From positions 186,001 to 250,000 of the forward strand of contig NC_089395.1 of NCBI RefSeq assembly GCF_003171515.1: a stretch of 64,000 nucleotides of DNA, given 5' to 3'. A program made the translations under genes and the position numbers. This document shows, one piece after another, positions 12,501-22,482 of the stretch. Numbering within the stretch: position 1 is the stretch's first letter; each line of letters opens with the position of its first letter. This DNA is from Pyrenophora tritici-repentis. Lineage: Eukaryota > Ascomycota > Dothideomycetes > Pleosporales > Pleosporaceae. Below the pieces are notes generated by a model. It searched no databases, had not been told where the DNA came from, and worked only from the letters and a program-made list of their open reading frames with translations.

Positions 12501-14152
12501 CCCAAGCTGGCCTTATAGAAGAGCAAACACGACTATCTGAGAAGGCTTTTGCAGCAACCGAGATCGCAGGAATCCAGATCCCCCAGACACACGAGCAAGC
12601 TATCAACGACCCAAAGTATGGAAAGCAATGGAAAGCAGCAATACTTGAAGAGATAATCGCGTTAATGGAGAATCGAACCTGGGAGGAAGTTCCAAAGCCA
12701 AAAGACGCGAACATGGTTGATTCAAAGTGGGTTTTTACAGTCAAAACAAATCTCGACGGGACTGTTGAGAGGTTTAAGGCACGCCTTGTGGCAAGAGGTT
12801 TTACGCAAGTACACGGAACAGACTACAACGAGACTTTCGCCCCGACAGTTCGCATGGACACCTTACGTCTGTTTATGGCCACTGTCGCAGCGGAAAACCT
12901 AGAATGTTTTCACTTTGACATCAAGAATGCTTTCACAGAGTCGCATTTGAAGGAAGAGATCTTTCTTAAGCAACCCCAGGGAGTAGAAGTTAAGAAAGGA
13001 TACGTCCTTAAAGTTCTCCGCAGCCTATATGGACTCAAACAAGCTGCTCGTGACTGGAACTTGTTAATAAAGAAAGAACTTCTGGCATGGGGATTCGTGC
13101 AAAGCCTTGCCGACCCGTGCATGTTTATCCACGAAGAAAAACAACTCCGTATCCTCGTCTACGTTGACGACATTGCTGTTGCCGCAAAAGATCGAGCTCA
13201 AATTGATTGGTTCTACAAGAAGCTTTCTGGAAGATTCAACACCAAGAACCTAGGGGAGATTCATAAGATCCTTGGAGTACGAGTTACGCGAGACAGAAAG
13301 CGCCGCACAATCTACCTCGATCAAGAACAGTACATACACGCAGTACTTGACAAGTTTGGAATGTCTAGCAAACAACACAGAGACAAGAAGATTCCATCCG
13401 CAGATTACACGTCATTTAGGCCAGCCACTAACAACGACACCCGAATCGACATCACTGAATACCAGCAAGTGATAGGGAGCCTTATGTTTGCTATGGTTCT
13501 TACACGCCCAGACATTGCATTCACCCTCGGAAAGCTAAGCCAATACATGAGCGATCCAGCAGAACATCATGGCCATGCGTTGAAGAACCTGCTACGATAT
13601 CTAAGGTCGACAGTAACAATGAAGCTACGCTACGGACCAGGGGGAGTACACTCGCAATTTGTCATCTACTCTGATGCTGACTGGGCAAGCGACATGGTAG
13701 ACCGAAAGAGCGTTTCAGGGAGCACTGCAATGTTCTACGGAGGTCCAATATCATGGTCTAGCAAGAAGCAACGGTCTGTTGCAACGTCAAGCTGCGAATC
13801 TGAATACATCGCACTATCAACATGCTGTAAGCAAGGCCAGTGGATTGCTCAAATGTTCAGAGATCTTGGGTTCCCAAAGTACATTGGAAAAGACACCAAC
13901 AAGGTCCAGATGCTAGGAGATAACCAGGGTGCCATTGCACTTACAAAGAACCCTCACCTTCACGAAAGATCAAAGCACATCGACGTCTGTTATCATTTTA
14001 TCAGAGACCTAGCAGAACAAGGTAAACTCGACGTGGCCTACGTGCCAACTGTAGATATGGTGGCTGATGGAATGACAAAGCCGTTGCAGCGAGTCGCATT
14101 CGAGAAATTCAAGAACCAATTAGGAGTTGTCCTTAGACCGGACCTGCCCTGA
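9551..14152 (+). CDS. Intact Ty1/copia gag-pol polyprotein
   Basis: Single open frame of 1533 codons from the ATG in CAAGATGGC, after the 9-bp array; an upstream ATG at 9374 would add the array as an N-terminal tail. Order seen: gag with a CFLCDGAHGVRDC zinc knuckle (CX2CX3HX4C); aspartic protease around TWAADTGASSHMS; gag pre-integrase finger (HRRFAHLG .. CEVC); integrase core with FDIAG, GTDNAPE and GPAERN carrying the D,D,E residues; a proline-rich linker with repeated EPSPVE units; reverse transcriptase (KARLVARGFTQ, YGLKQA, YVDDIAV); RNase H (YSDADWA, SCESEY, LGDNQGA). The integrase-before-RT order defines the copia superfamily. It makes a complete, apparently functional replication set. 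Stop is 7 bp before the LTR, overlapping the polypurine tract region. Confidence 0.93.
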   Translation: MAAEKEEWKIPQLTAENHDTWFRRNKVKLKGKKVFYVCEKNLVQHCQIATASRLTEAMEELEIAETDKHTKIRVNIEKRDKYLEDEATAIDLLFRSLSEDDQALIDEYDTAFQFWAYLQKKYTQTDATTANIYMTRIQTFTFNPGNTIVGSWEKLKDYRRKLVAADADTNGAYKDSALLLVLIRSLPKEFKTTIDTLNAQLNLTVEQKLKFLEEKEVRDQQDANEKALPAFRKTEKYVPPYRRRNHKNSPLSSDSESGAKFTVQCFLCDGAHGVRDCPRRERARKLLKEYDAKKSSKLLVKTPKQRNSHKRTGKAYGAEEVNSESDELSETSDSEPEEIETCRLSKDIVGKASPSTWAADTGASSHMSDQPSLFRRMIKIKRRVVRVGGGELYADWKGEAQVVCKDGSSTWLSEVLLVPNLGVNLLSGRRICAASLKGRFNSHALYFKLGKKVIIEATMDDGLYVVSHIADGYQETAFLGTELHAPVKSELKVNEKERYLLYHRRFAHLGPAKIAKLHEVTTLQKKIQVPEKIEICEVCSLTKMKNSIPKQLREHKATKLALVQFDIAGPFPTSLRGNRWFLLIIDSYTRKNWVIPLKKKGDAQRELQIWKTFVEHQTGEKVKAAGTDNAPELLQQAEEWRVTQGVEIQPTTIASSHQNGPAERNIQTAEADMRAMLKDAGLPIEFWDEAVEADAYLRNRTNTGPTINGKQVSPEEAFTGTKPSIDHIRVWGSKCYSYINPKTIPADQRHDKLVDRGRVGVFMGYSETTNKQFKFYSPELGYTSRTSRLSVDEYTPGGKVELRLRNIPAGPQGTQNTMPDRKPRGRPRKDLESSPAEPMEPPPAKSMELSPAEPIEPSPVELMEPSPVELMEPSPVEPMEPSPAEIVEPVPENPIELSSAELTPEPVKRHRGRPGKLTTIPPTAPSDERVPNLVDEEGPEEPYTQSVREEEAPRYFTRQAKRKRSNEEVVEDERFSKIVKAMLAQAGLIEEQTRLSEKAFAATEIAGIQIPQTHEQAINDPKYGKQWKAAILEEIIALMENRTWEEVPKPKDANMVDSKWVFTVKTNLDGTVERFKARLVARGFTQVHGTDYNETFAPTVRMDTLRLFMATVAAENLECFHFDIKNAFTESHLKEEIFLKQPQGVEVKKGYVLKVLRSLYGLKQAARDWNLLIKKELLAWGFVQSLADPCMFIHEEKQLRILVYVDDIAVAAKDRAQIDWFYKKLSGRFNTKNLGEIHKILGVRVTRDRKRRTIYLDQEQYIHAVLDKFGMSSKQHRDKKIPSADYTSFRPATNNDTRIDITEYQQVIGSLMFAMVLTRPDIAFTLGKLSQYMSDPAEHHGHALKNLLRYLRSTVTMKLRYGPGGVHSQFVIYSDADWASDMVDRKSVSGSTAMFYGGPISWSSKKQRSVATSSCESEYIALSTCCKQGQWIAQMFRDLGFPKYIGKDTNKVQMLGDNQGAIALTKNPHLHERSKHIDVCYHFIRDLAEQGKLDVAYVPTVDMVADGMTKPLQRVAFEKFKNQLGVVLRPDLP

Positions 14153-14159
14153 GGGGGAG

Positions 14160-14396
14160 TGTTGAGAAGATGTAAGGTTCAGTCCAGGTCGGCGGGGATG
14201 AGGCTCGTGGAAGTAAGCCCGAGCAGAAGGACCGACGCGGAATGATGATCTGTCATGTAAATCCCCAGATCATCATGATAATAAGAAGACAGAACAACAG
14301 CTCTTAGTGTAGTTCAATCCAATACGTGGTGACCTAACATACCTCTACTCGGTTCCCTATGGTAGTCATACCACCAGAGGAGACCTTGTTCCAATA
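14160..14396 (+). repeat. Copia 3' LTR (LTR 3)
   Basis: 237 bp, the same sequence as LTRs 1 and 2, followed by the target duplication AGTTA at 14397-14401. Confidence 0.9.
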
Positions 14397-14401
14397 AGTT
14401 A

Positions 14402-15436
14402 CTGAAATCCATGCAAGCCTTATCGGTTCCACACTCATCGTACGGAGTGCAGTGCGGCCGAAACTAAGATCTATTCGAAGATCCTACGGGAACACCGATA
14501 ACAGGTCTCGACCAATGTATGAAACTAGGTAGAATACCTTCTCGCCTGTGCATTAGTAGAACTATCATTTAATTACCCGAATATCTAGGTAGCTAATCGA
14601 GCGCTTTTCACTAACTTGGTATTGCATGATAGGTATGCTTTAAAGTGGGAGTTGTAGCACATCTTCTGGGATATAGTTGTGATGGACAGTCATGCCCGCG
14701 GTGAGATGGGCATGGTTCCTCATGCAGATCATGGCTAGCGTGCTGCGTTGCAAGCATTTCGCGCCGCCTACCACGTCGTGGACCCTTGTGTTTTCGGGGT
14801 CCAATTCCGAGTCTTGTGGTCCAGGCCATAACAATTACTAGAGAACCGTGACTATAATACCGACCCTCCGGCCTTCCGCTGTCAAGCGCTGCCTACCTAG
14901 TGCGGTATTTGACGCTAACTTTGCGATAACCGGATAGGGCATAGTGCACCAATAGTAGACGTTCCGTCACAGGGAACTGCTCGCGCTATGGATCGTTAGT
15001 TTCCGACTGACGTTTCACGTAGGGCTGTTGCATCTTGTTTGAACTTGGTAGTAAACCCCCATCGTTTGACGACAAAGCCTTCCGGCTGATGATGGCGACA
15101 ACGGACTGAATATCAAAGAGTTTGAATCTCTCCTTGATAACCACAATCGGCGTACTCACGAGAAGGCTGGCGCTTTATAGGTATCGGAGCCTACTAACCT
15201 CAAGAACTAGCATATTCGGGCAGCCTCAGGGCAAGTTGGGCATATACTGGAATCGGTCCGATTCCGCTGACGTTCAATATGTAGATTGGTTCGCGCATAT
15301 CAGCAAAGCGACAGCATACATGGAGCCCTGGAGCTGTTCATGTCACGACGGCTTCCCGGTTAATAGACTTTGCGTTACTCGCCATTCCAAGGATGCTAGA
15401 TACCATATGTAAGCTGACGTCTCGGCCATTTTGACT
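14402..15436. other. About 1 kb without a recognised gene
   Basis: Open frames at 14640-14834 (minus, 64 residues) and 15122-15412 (plus, 96 residues) show no motif I can name. This would be the continuation of the locus interrupted by the copia unit. Reading across the repaired target site gave no convincing continuation of the regulator fragment at 2999-3559. Ancient gene debris is possible. Confidence 0.4.
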
Positions 15437-15444
15437 GTCACTAT

Positions 15445-15572
15445 CAGACTCCGCAACAATCAATCGGATCGGCATGATTGATTCCTATCTAGGTTAAAGG
15501 CTGCCTAATGAAGTAATTCTTTAACCTATATAGGAATCAATCATGTCAATCGATTGATTGTTGCGGAGTCTG
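15445..15572. mobile_element. 128-bp hAT-type MITE, copy 1
   Basis: A nearly palindromic element with termini CAGACTCCGCAACAATCAAT and its inverted form, flanked by a perfect 8-bp duplication GTCACTAT (15437-15444, 15573-15580). The CA..TG ends and 8-bp duplication indicate hAT transposition. Identical copies lie at 28758-28885 and 41624-41751. No coding capacity. Confidence 0.92.
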
Positions 15573-15613
15573 GTCACTATGCTTGGCACTCAAGTTCGAA
15601 AGGCCTCAGAGTG

Positions 15614-15739
15614 GTATGTATGTATGTATGTATGTAATCCATTAACGTCCTTTATCAGTCAGAGACTATGTAGGACGGTGGCAGATGCCATTCTAGCTAT
15701 TTTTATCTCTCCTTTGACGTTCGTTGGTTGTGTTTTGAC
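15614..15739 (-). mobile_element. Short LINE 3' remnant with (CATA)n tail, second copy
   Basis: The same sequence as 1893-2020: TATG repeats, then GTAATCCATTAACGTCC through to GGTTGTGTTTTGA. Flanks differ from the first copy, so it is an independent 5'-truncated insertion. Confidence 0.75.
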
Positions 15740-16245
15740 TATTGTGGTTTAGGCATGTCCCAGCTATTACAGGGGAGGAGAGAAAGTAAAACCCTATTAT
15801 AGCTGCCTGTTTTTCCTTCTCTTCAACCTATCTCTTTTTGCAACGCTTTCCTCGTGTTCCTAAGTCTGAAAAAAACCTCGAAGGGGAAAAAGCCATGGGA
15901 TCTTGAACGAGGCGTAGGGTTGTAACAAGCTTAGCGTAGTGTTGTAGTCGTAGCAGTACGTGGCTCGGGTGTACTGCGGCTATAAACTGTCGCTAAGTTT
16001 TTTGCAGGGGTAGGTGAAAATTTGCGAGTTGGAGTAAGCCGTTCGATATTTTTTTGGTAAAACCACAAGTGGCGGTGAGAGGAGAAGGATCTCAGAGTGG
16101 TAGCGATCTAGAAATACCACCTTAAATTCATCGTGCCGCGGGTATCAGCACAGTATCATTTCATCGTCCCTCATTCTGATTTGTTTCATATCAGCTTCCA
16201 GTATTCACAAAAGACACCGGAAACAGGTTTCGCCAAGCAGCTAAT
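15740..16245. promoter_or_regulatory. Upstream region of the cluster regulator
   Basis: About 500 bp with no gene recognised; presumed to contain the promoter and 5' UTR of the regulator starting at 16246. No specific operator is asserted. Confidence 0.35.
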
Positions 16246-17511
16246 ATGAAGACCTCGCGCCCTGGACTTCGCCGGCTACGTAATTCTTGCGATATCTGCA
16301 CCCTTTCCAAGCTCAAATGCAGTCGCGAGAAGCCAGTCTGTCAAAGGTGCGTTGATCGCGGCTGCGAGCGGGACTGCAGTTACAGCGTAGCACGTCGCCC
16401 AGGAAGGCGGCGTCATACATCCGTGAGCCCCGACCATGGCGGATCCTACGGTCCGGACGCCACCGGAAGTGAAATAATGGGACAAGAAACGGCACCGCTA
16501 ACACGGTCACCACTCCGTACAGATATGGTGCTTTCGGTAGAGAAGCGTCAAGATTCGACTCGGGGTACGCCACAATACAGAAGGTCGACGGATCGGGATG
16601 ATGAGATGGTAGCTACAAGACTTCCCGGAACAGAAATGTTGGATTCATTCACGCATGCACCACTAGATATAAGCCGCGGTGGTAGTGCGGCTGATCTTGA
16701 ATCGATTGAGAACTTCGCAGTATGGGAGTGGGACGAGCCCGAGATCGACATGGATGCCCCATATTGTCACTTAGCCTCCGCAGCACAGATGTGGGACCTC
16801 TCGTCACGCCACGATATCCTCAGTGGCACTATCCTTGGCGTCAACAACAGTACCGGGGAGCCGTTACAGCAGCCATCACCGCAGCTAAGTGACATCCACC
16901 AGCGAGCCCAATCACAGAACGACCAACCCTTGTTTGCACCTGCGACAGATGTTCCGAAGAATCCGAATCCTTCCGGCTCACCGGTGTCCGATATTCTCTC
17001 GGATATATCCAGAAACGTGGATTGCAAATGCTCTTCTCAACTTGGCCAGCTCATGGGCTGGGTTAGCCTGCGGCCCACGACACTTCTTCCGCTGGATGTC
17101 GTGTTTGCTCTGGAGCAACTATTGAACCAGACCAAGAACACGATATCCGCATGTAAAAATTGCTCACTCAGCTCACCATACATGAGCATGATGTTCTGTA
17201 CATCGATGTGCTGGGTGATTGAGCATCTAGAGACCTATATACGAGGGACAACTGGCGTTAGTGCCCATAGCGGTCAGATCACACATCTGACAGTTGGCGG
17301 CTTGAGACTGAGTAAAGAGATGTCACAAACATGCTTCGAGGCACTGGTAAAGCTCCGTCTCAGACGAGTCGTCCAGACAGCACGAGAGTTGGCGGGTTTT
17401 AACAGTGAGGTGAAGAGTACACTGTTAGATGGAGTGCGGTCTGCGGCAGCCGAGACTGGAGCCGCAGCACAGCAGATGTTTGGGATGTTGGAGATGAGGG
17501 CTGCCTTCTGA
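16246..17511 (+). CDS. Zn2Cys6 (AflR-like) pathway regulator
   Basis: 421 residues, no intron needed. The N-terminus carries a binuclear zinc cluster: Cys15, 18, 25, 32, 35 and 40 or 44, in the pattern CDICTLSKLKCSREKPVC followed by CQRC. A basic linker (RRPGRRRH) follows. The C-terminal half has the cysteine-flanked helical domain typical of AflR-family regulators (CKCSS near 260, CKNC near 305, then a leucine-rich end). Such proteins bind CGG-type sites and switch on their own cluster. The gene opens the biosynthetic block and is transcribed toward P450-1, so it is the obvious candidate regulator of all eight genes. The specific target motif cannot be read with confidence from this window. 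A related, headless regulator fragment lies at 2999-3559. Confidence 0.85.
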   Translation: MKTSRPGLRRLRNSCDICTLSKLKCSREKPVCQRCVDRGCERDCSYSVARRPGRRRHTSVSPDHGGSYGPDATGSEIMGQETAPLTRSPLRTDMVLSVEKRQDSTRGTPQYRRSTDRDDEMVATRLPGTEMLDSFTHAPLDISRGGSAADLESIENFAVWEWDEPEIDMDAPYCHLASAAQMWDLSSRHDILSGTILGVNNSTGEPLQQPSPQLSDIHQRAQSQNDQPLFAPATDVPKNPNPSGSPVSDILSDISRNVDCKCSSQLGQLMGWVSLRPTTLLPLDVVFALEQLLNQTKNTISACKNCSLSSPYMSMMFCTSMCWVIEHLETYIRGTTGVSAHSGQITHLTVGGLRLSKEMSQTCFEALVKLRLRRVVQTARELAGFNSEVKSTLLDGVRSAAAETGAAAQQMFGMLEMRAAF

Positions 17512-18090
17512 AAGAGAATGGGTAATCGGGTCTACATACACCATGATGCAAGAACATGGTATACGATTTTTATGACAAAGCTCTCGGTTTGACTTTTGCC
17601 AGTGTAGCGTCCGATCGATCTTCAATCTTCAATCACAATCTCCCGACATATTTGAACTTTAGTGACTCGATCATATTCTGGACGACAATCATTTCAGGTG
17701 GCTGACTAGGGAGATCATGTCAGCTCGTAGATGGTATGCATATTACTACCATTATCCCGATGCCTACATCACGTGATTAAGCCTCGGGTCATTTCAATGT
17801 TGTCACCCTTTCTGTTCTGACTGTAAGAATTCCACATATTTCTGAAAACGTCATATTGGCCCAAATCGAGTTGTAACCCTTTGAGGTACTGTCGACCCAA
17901 CCAAGCGGTTATCCAAAGCTACCGCACCTAAAGAACTTCAAACAATCACAGCAGCGCACCAACTTCGCGATCGCAAGAAGACCCAAAACTTGCCATTTAT
18001 TCAAATATATAGCCTAGAGTTCTTAAAAGGCTCATAGATAAAGGATATGAGTTTCCAACTGGAGGCGTCACATAATTCCAACTAAGAACA
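17512..18090. promoter_or_regulatory. Intergenic region before P450-1
   Basis: About 580 bp between two co-oriented genes; presumed terminator of the regulator and promoter of P450-1. No repeat or RNA gene recognised. Confidence 0.35.
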
Positions 18091-19894
18091 ATGGCAGCGA
18101 CACTCACTGAGGTATCTCGAAATTCCTTCACCAACCCTACAAGAGAAACAACACTAACAAGCCCCTGAAGCCCCCCACTCCCCACCATCATCCAAACTGC
18201 ACACCCAATCTTCTACATCGCCCTCACCCTCCTCATCCTTCTCTGGGCAACAAAATCCCTCCTCCTCCCATACCTCCGTCTCCGCCACATTCCCGCCGCT
18301 CATCCCACAACGCCCTTCTCCTACCTCTGGCTAGGCCGTACAACCTACAGCGGCCGCCAATACCAAGTCCTCCGCGACCTCCACACCCAACACGGCCCCC
18401 CTCGTACGCATCGGCCCCAACGAAGTCCTCACCGACGACCCTGTCGTCCTGCGCACCGTTTCAGCTACACGCAGCAACTATGCCCGCAGCGACTGGTACC
18501 AAGCTGGTCGCTTCAATCCGTACCATGATAACCTGTTTACGATCCTCGAACCCGGAGCGCATAAACGGGCAAAGGCGAGATCCATGGCTGCATACAATGG
18601 ACGCGAGACTTTAGGTTTGGAAGTTTCCATCGACGAACAAGTTAGAGTGCTGGTTGACATTGTGAGGGGGCGGTATGCAGTAGCTGCTGAGTCGCCGGAG
18701 GGTGGAAGAGGAAAGCCGCTTTTGGACCTGGGCAAGATCACGTGCTACTTTACCATGGACGTTATTACGAGGCTTGGATTTGGGAAGGCGGTGGGGTATT
18801 TGATCGAGGAGATGGATCACTATGATTTTCTGAAGACGGTGGATGAGCTATGGCCGAGGATGTCGACCGTGGCTGATGTACCGTGGATCCGCAAGTTTTT
18901 GTTCTCGAAGTTTGTGCTAGGATTGGTGGGGCCGAAGAATAGTGATAGGACGGGTTTTGGGGCGTTGATGGGGTATGTTTTGCGTCCCGACTCATCCTTG
19001 TTTTCCCTGTGAAGTAACTTCGCTGACTTTTTGGGCAGATTTGCGGCCGATCAGGTACACCACCGCTTCGCAGCGCCTGATAGTGGTAAAAAGGATTTCC
19101 TGGCCTCATTGATCGCCCGCGGCTTCACAGAAGAAGAATGCCAATCCGAAGGGCTGTTTCTCCTACTAGCAGGCAGCGAGAGCACCGCCAACGCCCTACG
19201 TTCCATCCTCGTACACACCATGAGCTCACCTGTGGCATACAACCGCCTCATTGCTGAGATTGAGGATGCGGTGCGGACGGAAAAGGTTTCGTACCCTATA
19301 ACATTGGAGCAGGCGCAGAAACTGCCGTATTTACAGGTATGGTACGCATCCTGTGATTCTTTGACCCGTTCACTAAGTCCTGGCTCTCCTTGTATAGGCT
19401 GTCATCTACGAAGGCATTCGCATGCGGCCACCTCTTCTTGGTCTGTTCCCGAAGATTGTGCCGGCAAATGAATCACCTATTTTCAACGGCAAGTTGCTGC
19501 CCCCGGGCACCGCCGTATGCATGAACATGTCGTCTATGCTGCAATCAACTGCTCTATTTGGCGTCGACGCCGCCGTGTTCCGCCCGGAGCGCTTCAGCGA
19601 AGCAGATAGCGAGAGACGCAGACAGATGGAGCAAGACGTTGAGATGGTGTTTGGATATGGAGGCTGGGTATGTGCTGGGAAGACGATTGCAATGATGGAT
19701 ATGGTGAAGGTAGTTTTTGAGGTATGTTCCTCCCTTTTTCAATTGCGTTAGTGGTGTGAGTGTTTGCTGATGGAGAACAGTTGTTTCGCGTGTTTGAATT
19801 GCAGCTTGTGCGCCCCCTTGAGCCATGCAATACGCTCAGCTATGGCGTCTTTCTTGAGAAGGGACTTATGGTGAAGGTATCGGAGAGGGCTTGA
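18091..19894 (+). CDS. Cytochrome P450 monooxygenase 1 (reading frame disturbed near 5' end)
   Basis: A membrane-anchored class II fungal P450. An N-terminal hydrophobic stretch (FYIALTLLILLW) is followed by an RIGPNEVLTDDP segment, the I-helix LLAGSESTAN, ExxR in YEGIRMRP, the VFRPERF motif and the heme loop FGYGGWVCAGK. Introns: 18973-19038, 19337-19397 and 19722-19780, all GT-AG. The 5' part is broken: a run of six C at 18396-18401 puts the GPLVRIGP segment out of frame, and five C would restore it. The ATG at 18091 leads into a stop at 18166. An intron 18112-18170 (GTATCT..CTAAC..AAG) would bypass it, but only if the adjacent six-C run also had one C fewer. Either the gene is a recent pseudogene or the assembly carries homopolymer errors. 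Likely role: oxidation of the cluster's terpenoid or polyketide intermediate. Confidence 0.75.
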
Positions 19895-20227
19895 GAAGGC
19901 TTGAGAAGACTGGAAGCGCTTTGCGTTGGGCACGGTCGAAGGGAGGGAGACAGGACGATCAAAGCGAATGATGAAGGAGGACCTAAGATGTTAATGTAGT
20001 TTTGCCACTTCTCAGCTCATCCGTCCACCAATCAAAAATGCTTTCTATAAAATCCAAGTGCGGATGCAATGATGTTGTGAATGTGTAAAAGATACAGCGA
20101 CGAACGACTTCGTGGAAGCCGCCGATGAAGAGGCCATGACCAATAGACACACATCATTCTACTGCATGCAACGAGTACTATCCTACCATCCCAACCAGAA
20201 GCCTCCGAAAACCTCCTCACGAAAACC
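19895..20227. terminator. Convergent 3' intergenic region (P450-1 / aldehyde dehydrogenase)
   Basis: About 330 bp between converging genes; both transcripts must terminate here. No other feature seen. Confidence 0.3.
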
Positions 20228-21705
20228 TTAGTTTGCTGGACTGGCTTGTGGATCCTTCATACTAATCATGACGGTCTTTGACTGCAAGTATTCCTCCAAA
20301 CCAGCCATTCCACCTTCGCGGCCATAGCCACTTTCTTTGCATCCGCCCCAAGGCAACTGGGTCAAGGGCATGACGGGGCTGTTGACGCCAACCATGCCGA
20401 CCTGCAGGGCGCGGGTTAGGCGTAGGGCACGCGGCATGCTAGAGGTGAAGACGGCAGCGGCGAGCCCGTAGGATGAATCATTGGCTAGCGCAATGGCTTC
20501 TTCCTCGGTGGAAAAGGTCTTGAGAGCCAGAACAGGGCCGAAGATTTCCTCTCGATATGCGCGACTGTTGGTAGGGGGGTCGATGAGGAGCGTGGGCGGG
20601 ATGAACGGGGCTGAGGCCGGGTGGTGCGGGGGCACCTCGCCTGCAACCACGCTGACACCGCCGTCACGGGCGGCATCTACAAACGCCTGGACTCTCTGAC
20701 GATGCGGCTCGTCAACCAGAGGACCGAAAAATGCTTCCGAGGGCGCGCCGTGGGCTGCCGCCAACTGTTTGAAAGCAATACTGATGCCTGCAATGAAGGC
20801 GTCGGCCATGTCGCGGTGGACCAGCACTCGCGAGGCTGCCGAGCACACCTGGCCGCCATTGAAGGCAAATGTCTGCGAACAGTGCGCAATTGCGCTCTCC
20901 ACGTGGGCATCATCGAAGACGATTGCGGCCGACTTGCCTCCCAGTTCCAGTGTGACGGCCTTGAGATTACTCTTCGCAGCTGCGACCTGCACCGCGCGGC
21001 CACCGCTGACGGAGCCCGTGTAGGCGATCTTACGAATGGCCATGTGCGAGGCTAGAAGAGCGCCTGTCGCTGGCCCGCCCGACACCAAATTTACCACGCC
21101 GGGCGGAAATCCAGCCTCCCTGAAGAGCTGGCCTAAATATAACGTACCCAACGGCGACTTCTCGGACGACTTGAATACGAACGTATTTCCTGCTGCTACC
21201 GCCGGCGCTATCTGGTACTCGTTAGTCGACTGATCAGCATGCAGAGAGCATCATTCCTCACCTTCCACCCAGCAAAAATAGGCGTTGCATTCCAAGCCCC
21301 AATCCCTGCGCATACACCAATCGCCTCCTGTAGCACCATCTTGAAAAAGCCATCGCCGTCTTCCGTGTACGTTGTGCCTGCAATCTTGTCCGTCAACCCA
21401 GCATAGTATCGGAAAACTGCCACGTGACTTCCCACCACCCTCCGCGCCAACATCATGGGACATCCCATGCACTGCGACTCCAACTGGGCGATTTCTTCCG
21501 CGTGTTTCTCGACCAGGTCAGCGTATTTGACCATCACCCCACTGCGTTGTGCGCCCGTCATTGCCTGCCATACTGGCAACGCTGCCTGCGCTGCTGATAC
21601 GGCCAAGTCGACGTCTTCTTCCAGCGCTACTTCGATTTTGTCCGAAACAAGGCTTCCATCGTAGGGGTTGTGTACCGTCAGTCTCTCGCTAGAATGCGAT
21701 GTCAC
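20228..21705 (-). CDS. NAD(P)-dependent aldehyde dehydrogenase
   Basis: Two exons (21705-21262 and 21211-20228; intron GTGAGG..CTAAC..CAG) give 475 residues, the normal ALDH length. The catalytic residues are present: Glu237 in LELGGKS and the nucleophile Cys271 in NGGQVCSA. The cofactor-domain motif YTGSVSGG and the C-terminal motifs EEIFGPV and PWGGCKESGYGREGG are also present. The closest types by motif are the succinate-semialdehyde/betaine-aldehyde class. It would oxidise an aldehyde to a carboxylic acid in the cytosol. In this cluster that could be the aldehyde formed by P450 oxidation of a terpene methyl group, making an acid. This is inference from context. Transcribed divergently from P450-2. 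Confidence 0.9.
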
Positions 21706-22482
21706 ATACTACGGTCAATTACATTAGCACTTGTCTTGCGATATATCTTGATCGGCTTTTGCTCACCTCGTTGTTGATAAACAGTTTTTCCTGTATCTTC
21801 ATCATTTCTGATCTTCAAAACTCTTGGATGCGATTACGAGATATCCCAGGTAGATTTGTAATTGGTTTATCACCAGATGAGAAGGTTCAGTCTACAAAGA
21901 AGTGGAAACTTGCCGGCTCATGCTGAGTGACTTCAACTTCGCCTTGGCCTATTCACGTCATGATACCAAAATCAACATGCGCTACGATACGCCAGTGCGT
22001 AGCTAGCAAAGGTATCATTAGAAACCATTGACCCGATACATCGATGCAGTAATTCGATGTTTCTCGGGACATTGCCCTTCAACCCGTTGAAGCTTCCAGA
22101 CCAATATGATGTAGTCTTTAGTAACCTGGTACTGTATTATACCTCCGGTAGTAACTCAAGACTTCTACTCATGCACTCTACCGAGCTTCTTTTTTTCCTC
22201 ATACTTCTATTCATCATCGCACGCTTTCACGGTTCCTATCGGGTCTTTGGTATGGGTACTTCGGGTGGATAGCCTATCACCCGCATTTGACCCGACTAGC
22301 GTCGTTAGCTGTCGACCGCCCGCCCGACCACCAACAACTGTTCCTTGGCCGTTGGAAGAACCATGTGAGTATGGAACAATGTTCTCAGTTAGCAGGAATA
22401 CGGAGACGCCAAACTTAGGCCAAGTCGACTGTATCCCAGTTCAAGCGAACTGTCACCCAGATCTTAGCCACAAGCCAGATGT
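21706..22482. promoter_or_regulatory. Divergent promoter region, ALDH / P450-2
   Basis: About 780 bp between divergently transcribed cluster genes, hence likely to carry regulator sites for both. No element could be assigned with confidence. Confidence 0.4.

Larger units (their letters stand above)
3792..14396 (+). mobile_element. Tandem Ty1/copia retrotransposon: LTR-internal-LTR-internal-LTR
   Basis: Three 237-bp LTRs at 3792-4028, 8975-9211 and 14160-14396 enclose internal regions of 4946 and 4948 bp. The whole unit, not each element, is flanked by one target duplication AGTTA (3787-3791 and 14397-14401). After the 5' LTR comes GGTTATGAGCCCGG, a candidate primer-binding site, and before the 3' LTRs lies the purine tract GAGGGGGAG. 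Such head-to-tail units sharing an LTR can arise by unequal LTR recombination or by integration of a tandem cDNA. The two internal regions appear identical except for one G and one C in homopolymer runs. Confidence 0.9.

Noticed and set aside
3792..14396. Heavy RIP mutation of the repeats
   Set aside because: Two copia copies, LTRs, pogo and hAT transposases stay open and nearly identical; no widespread C-to-T decay is visible by eye.
14611..14834. Two overlapping minus-strand frames of 64-72 residues
   Set aside because: No recognisable domain, no supporting introns; kept only as unexplained intergenic DNA.
15122..15412. Plus-strand frame of 96 residues
   Set aside because: Composition and lack of motifs do not support a gene.
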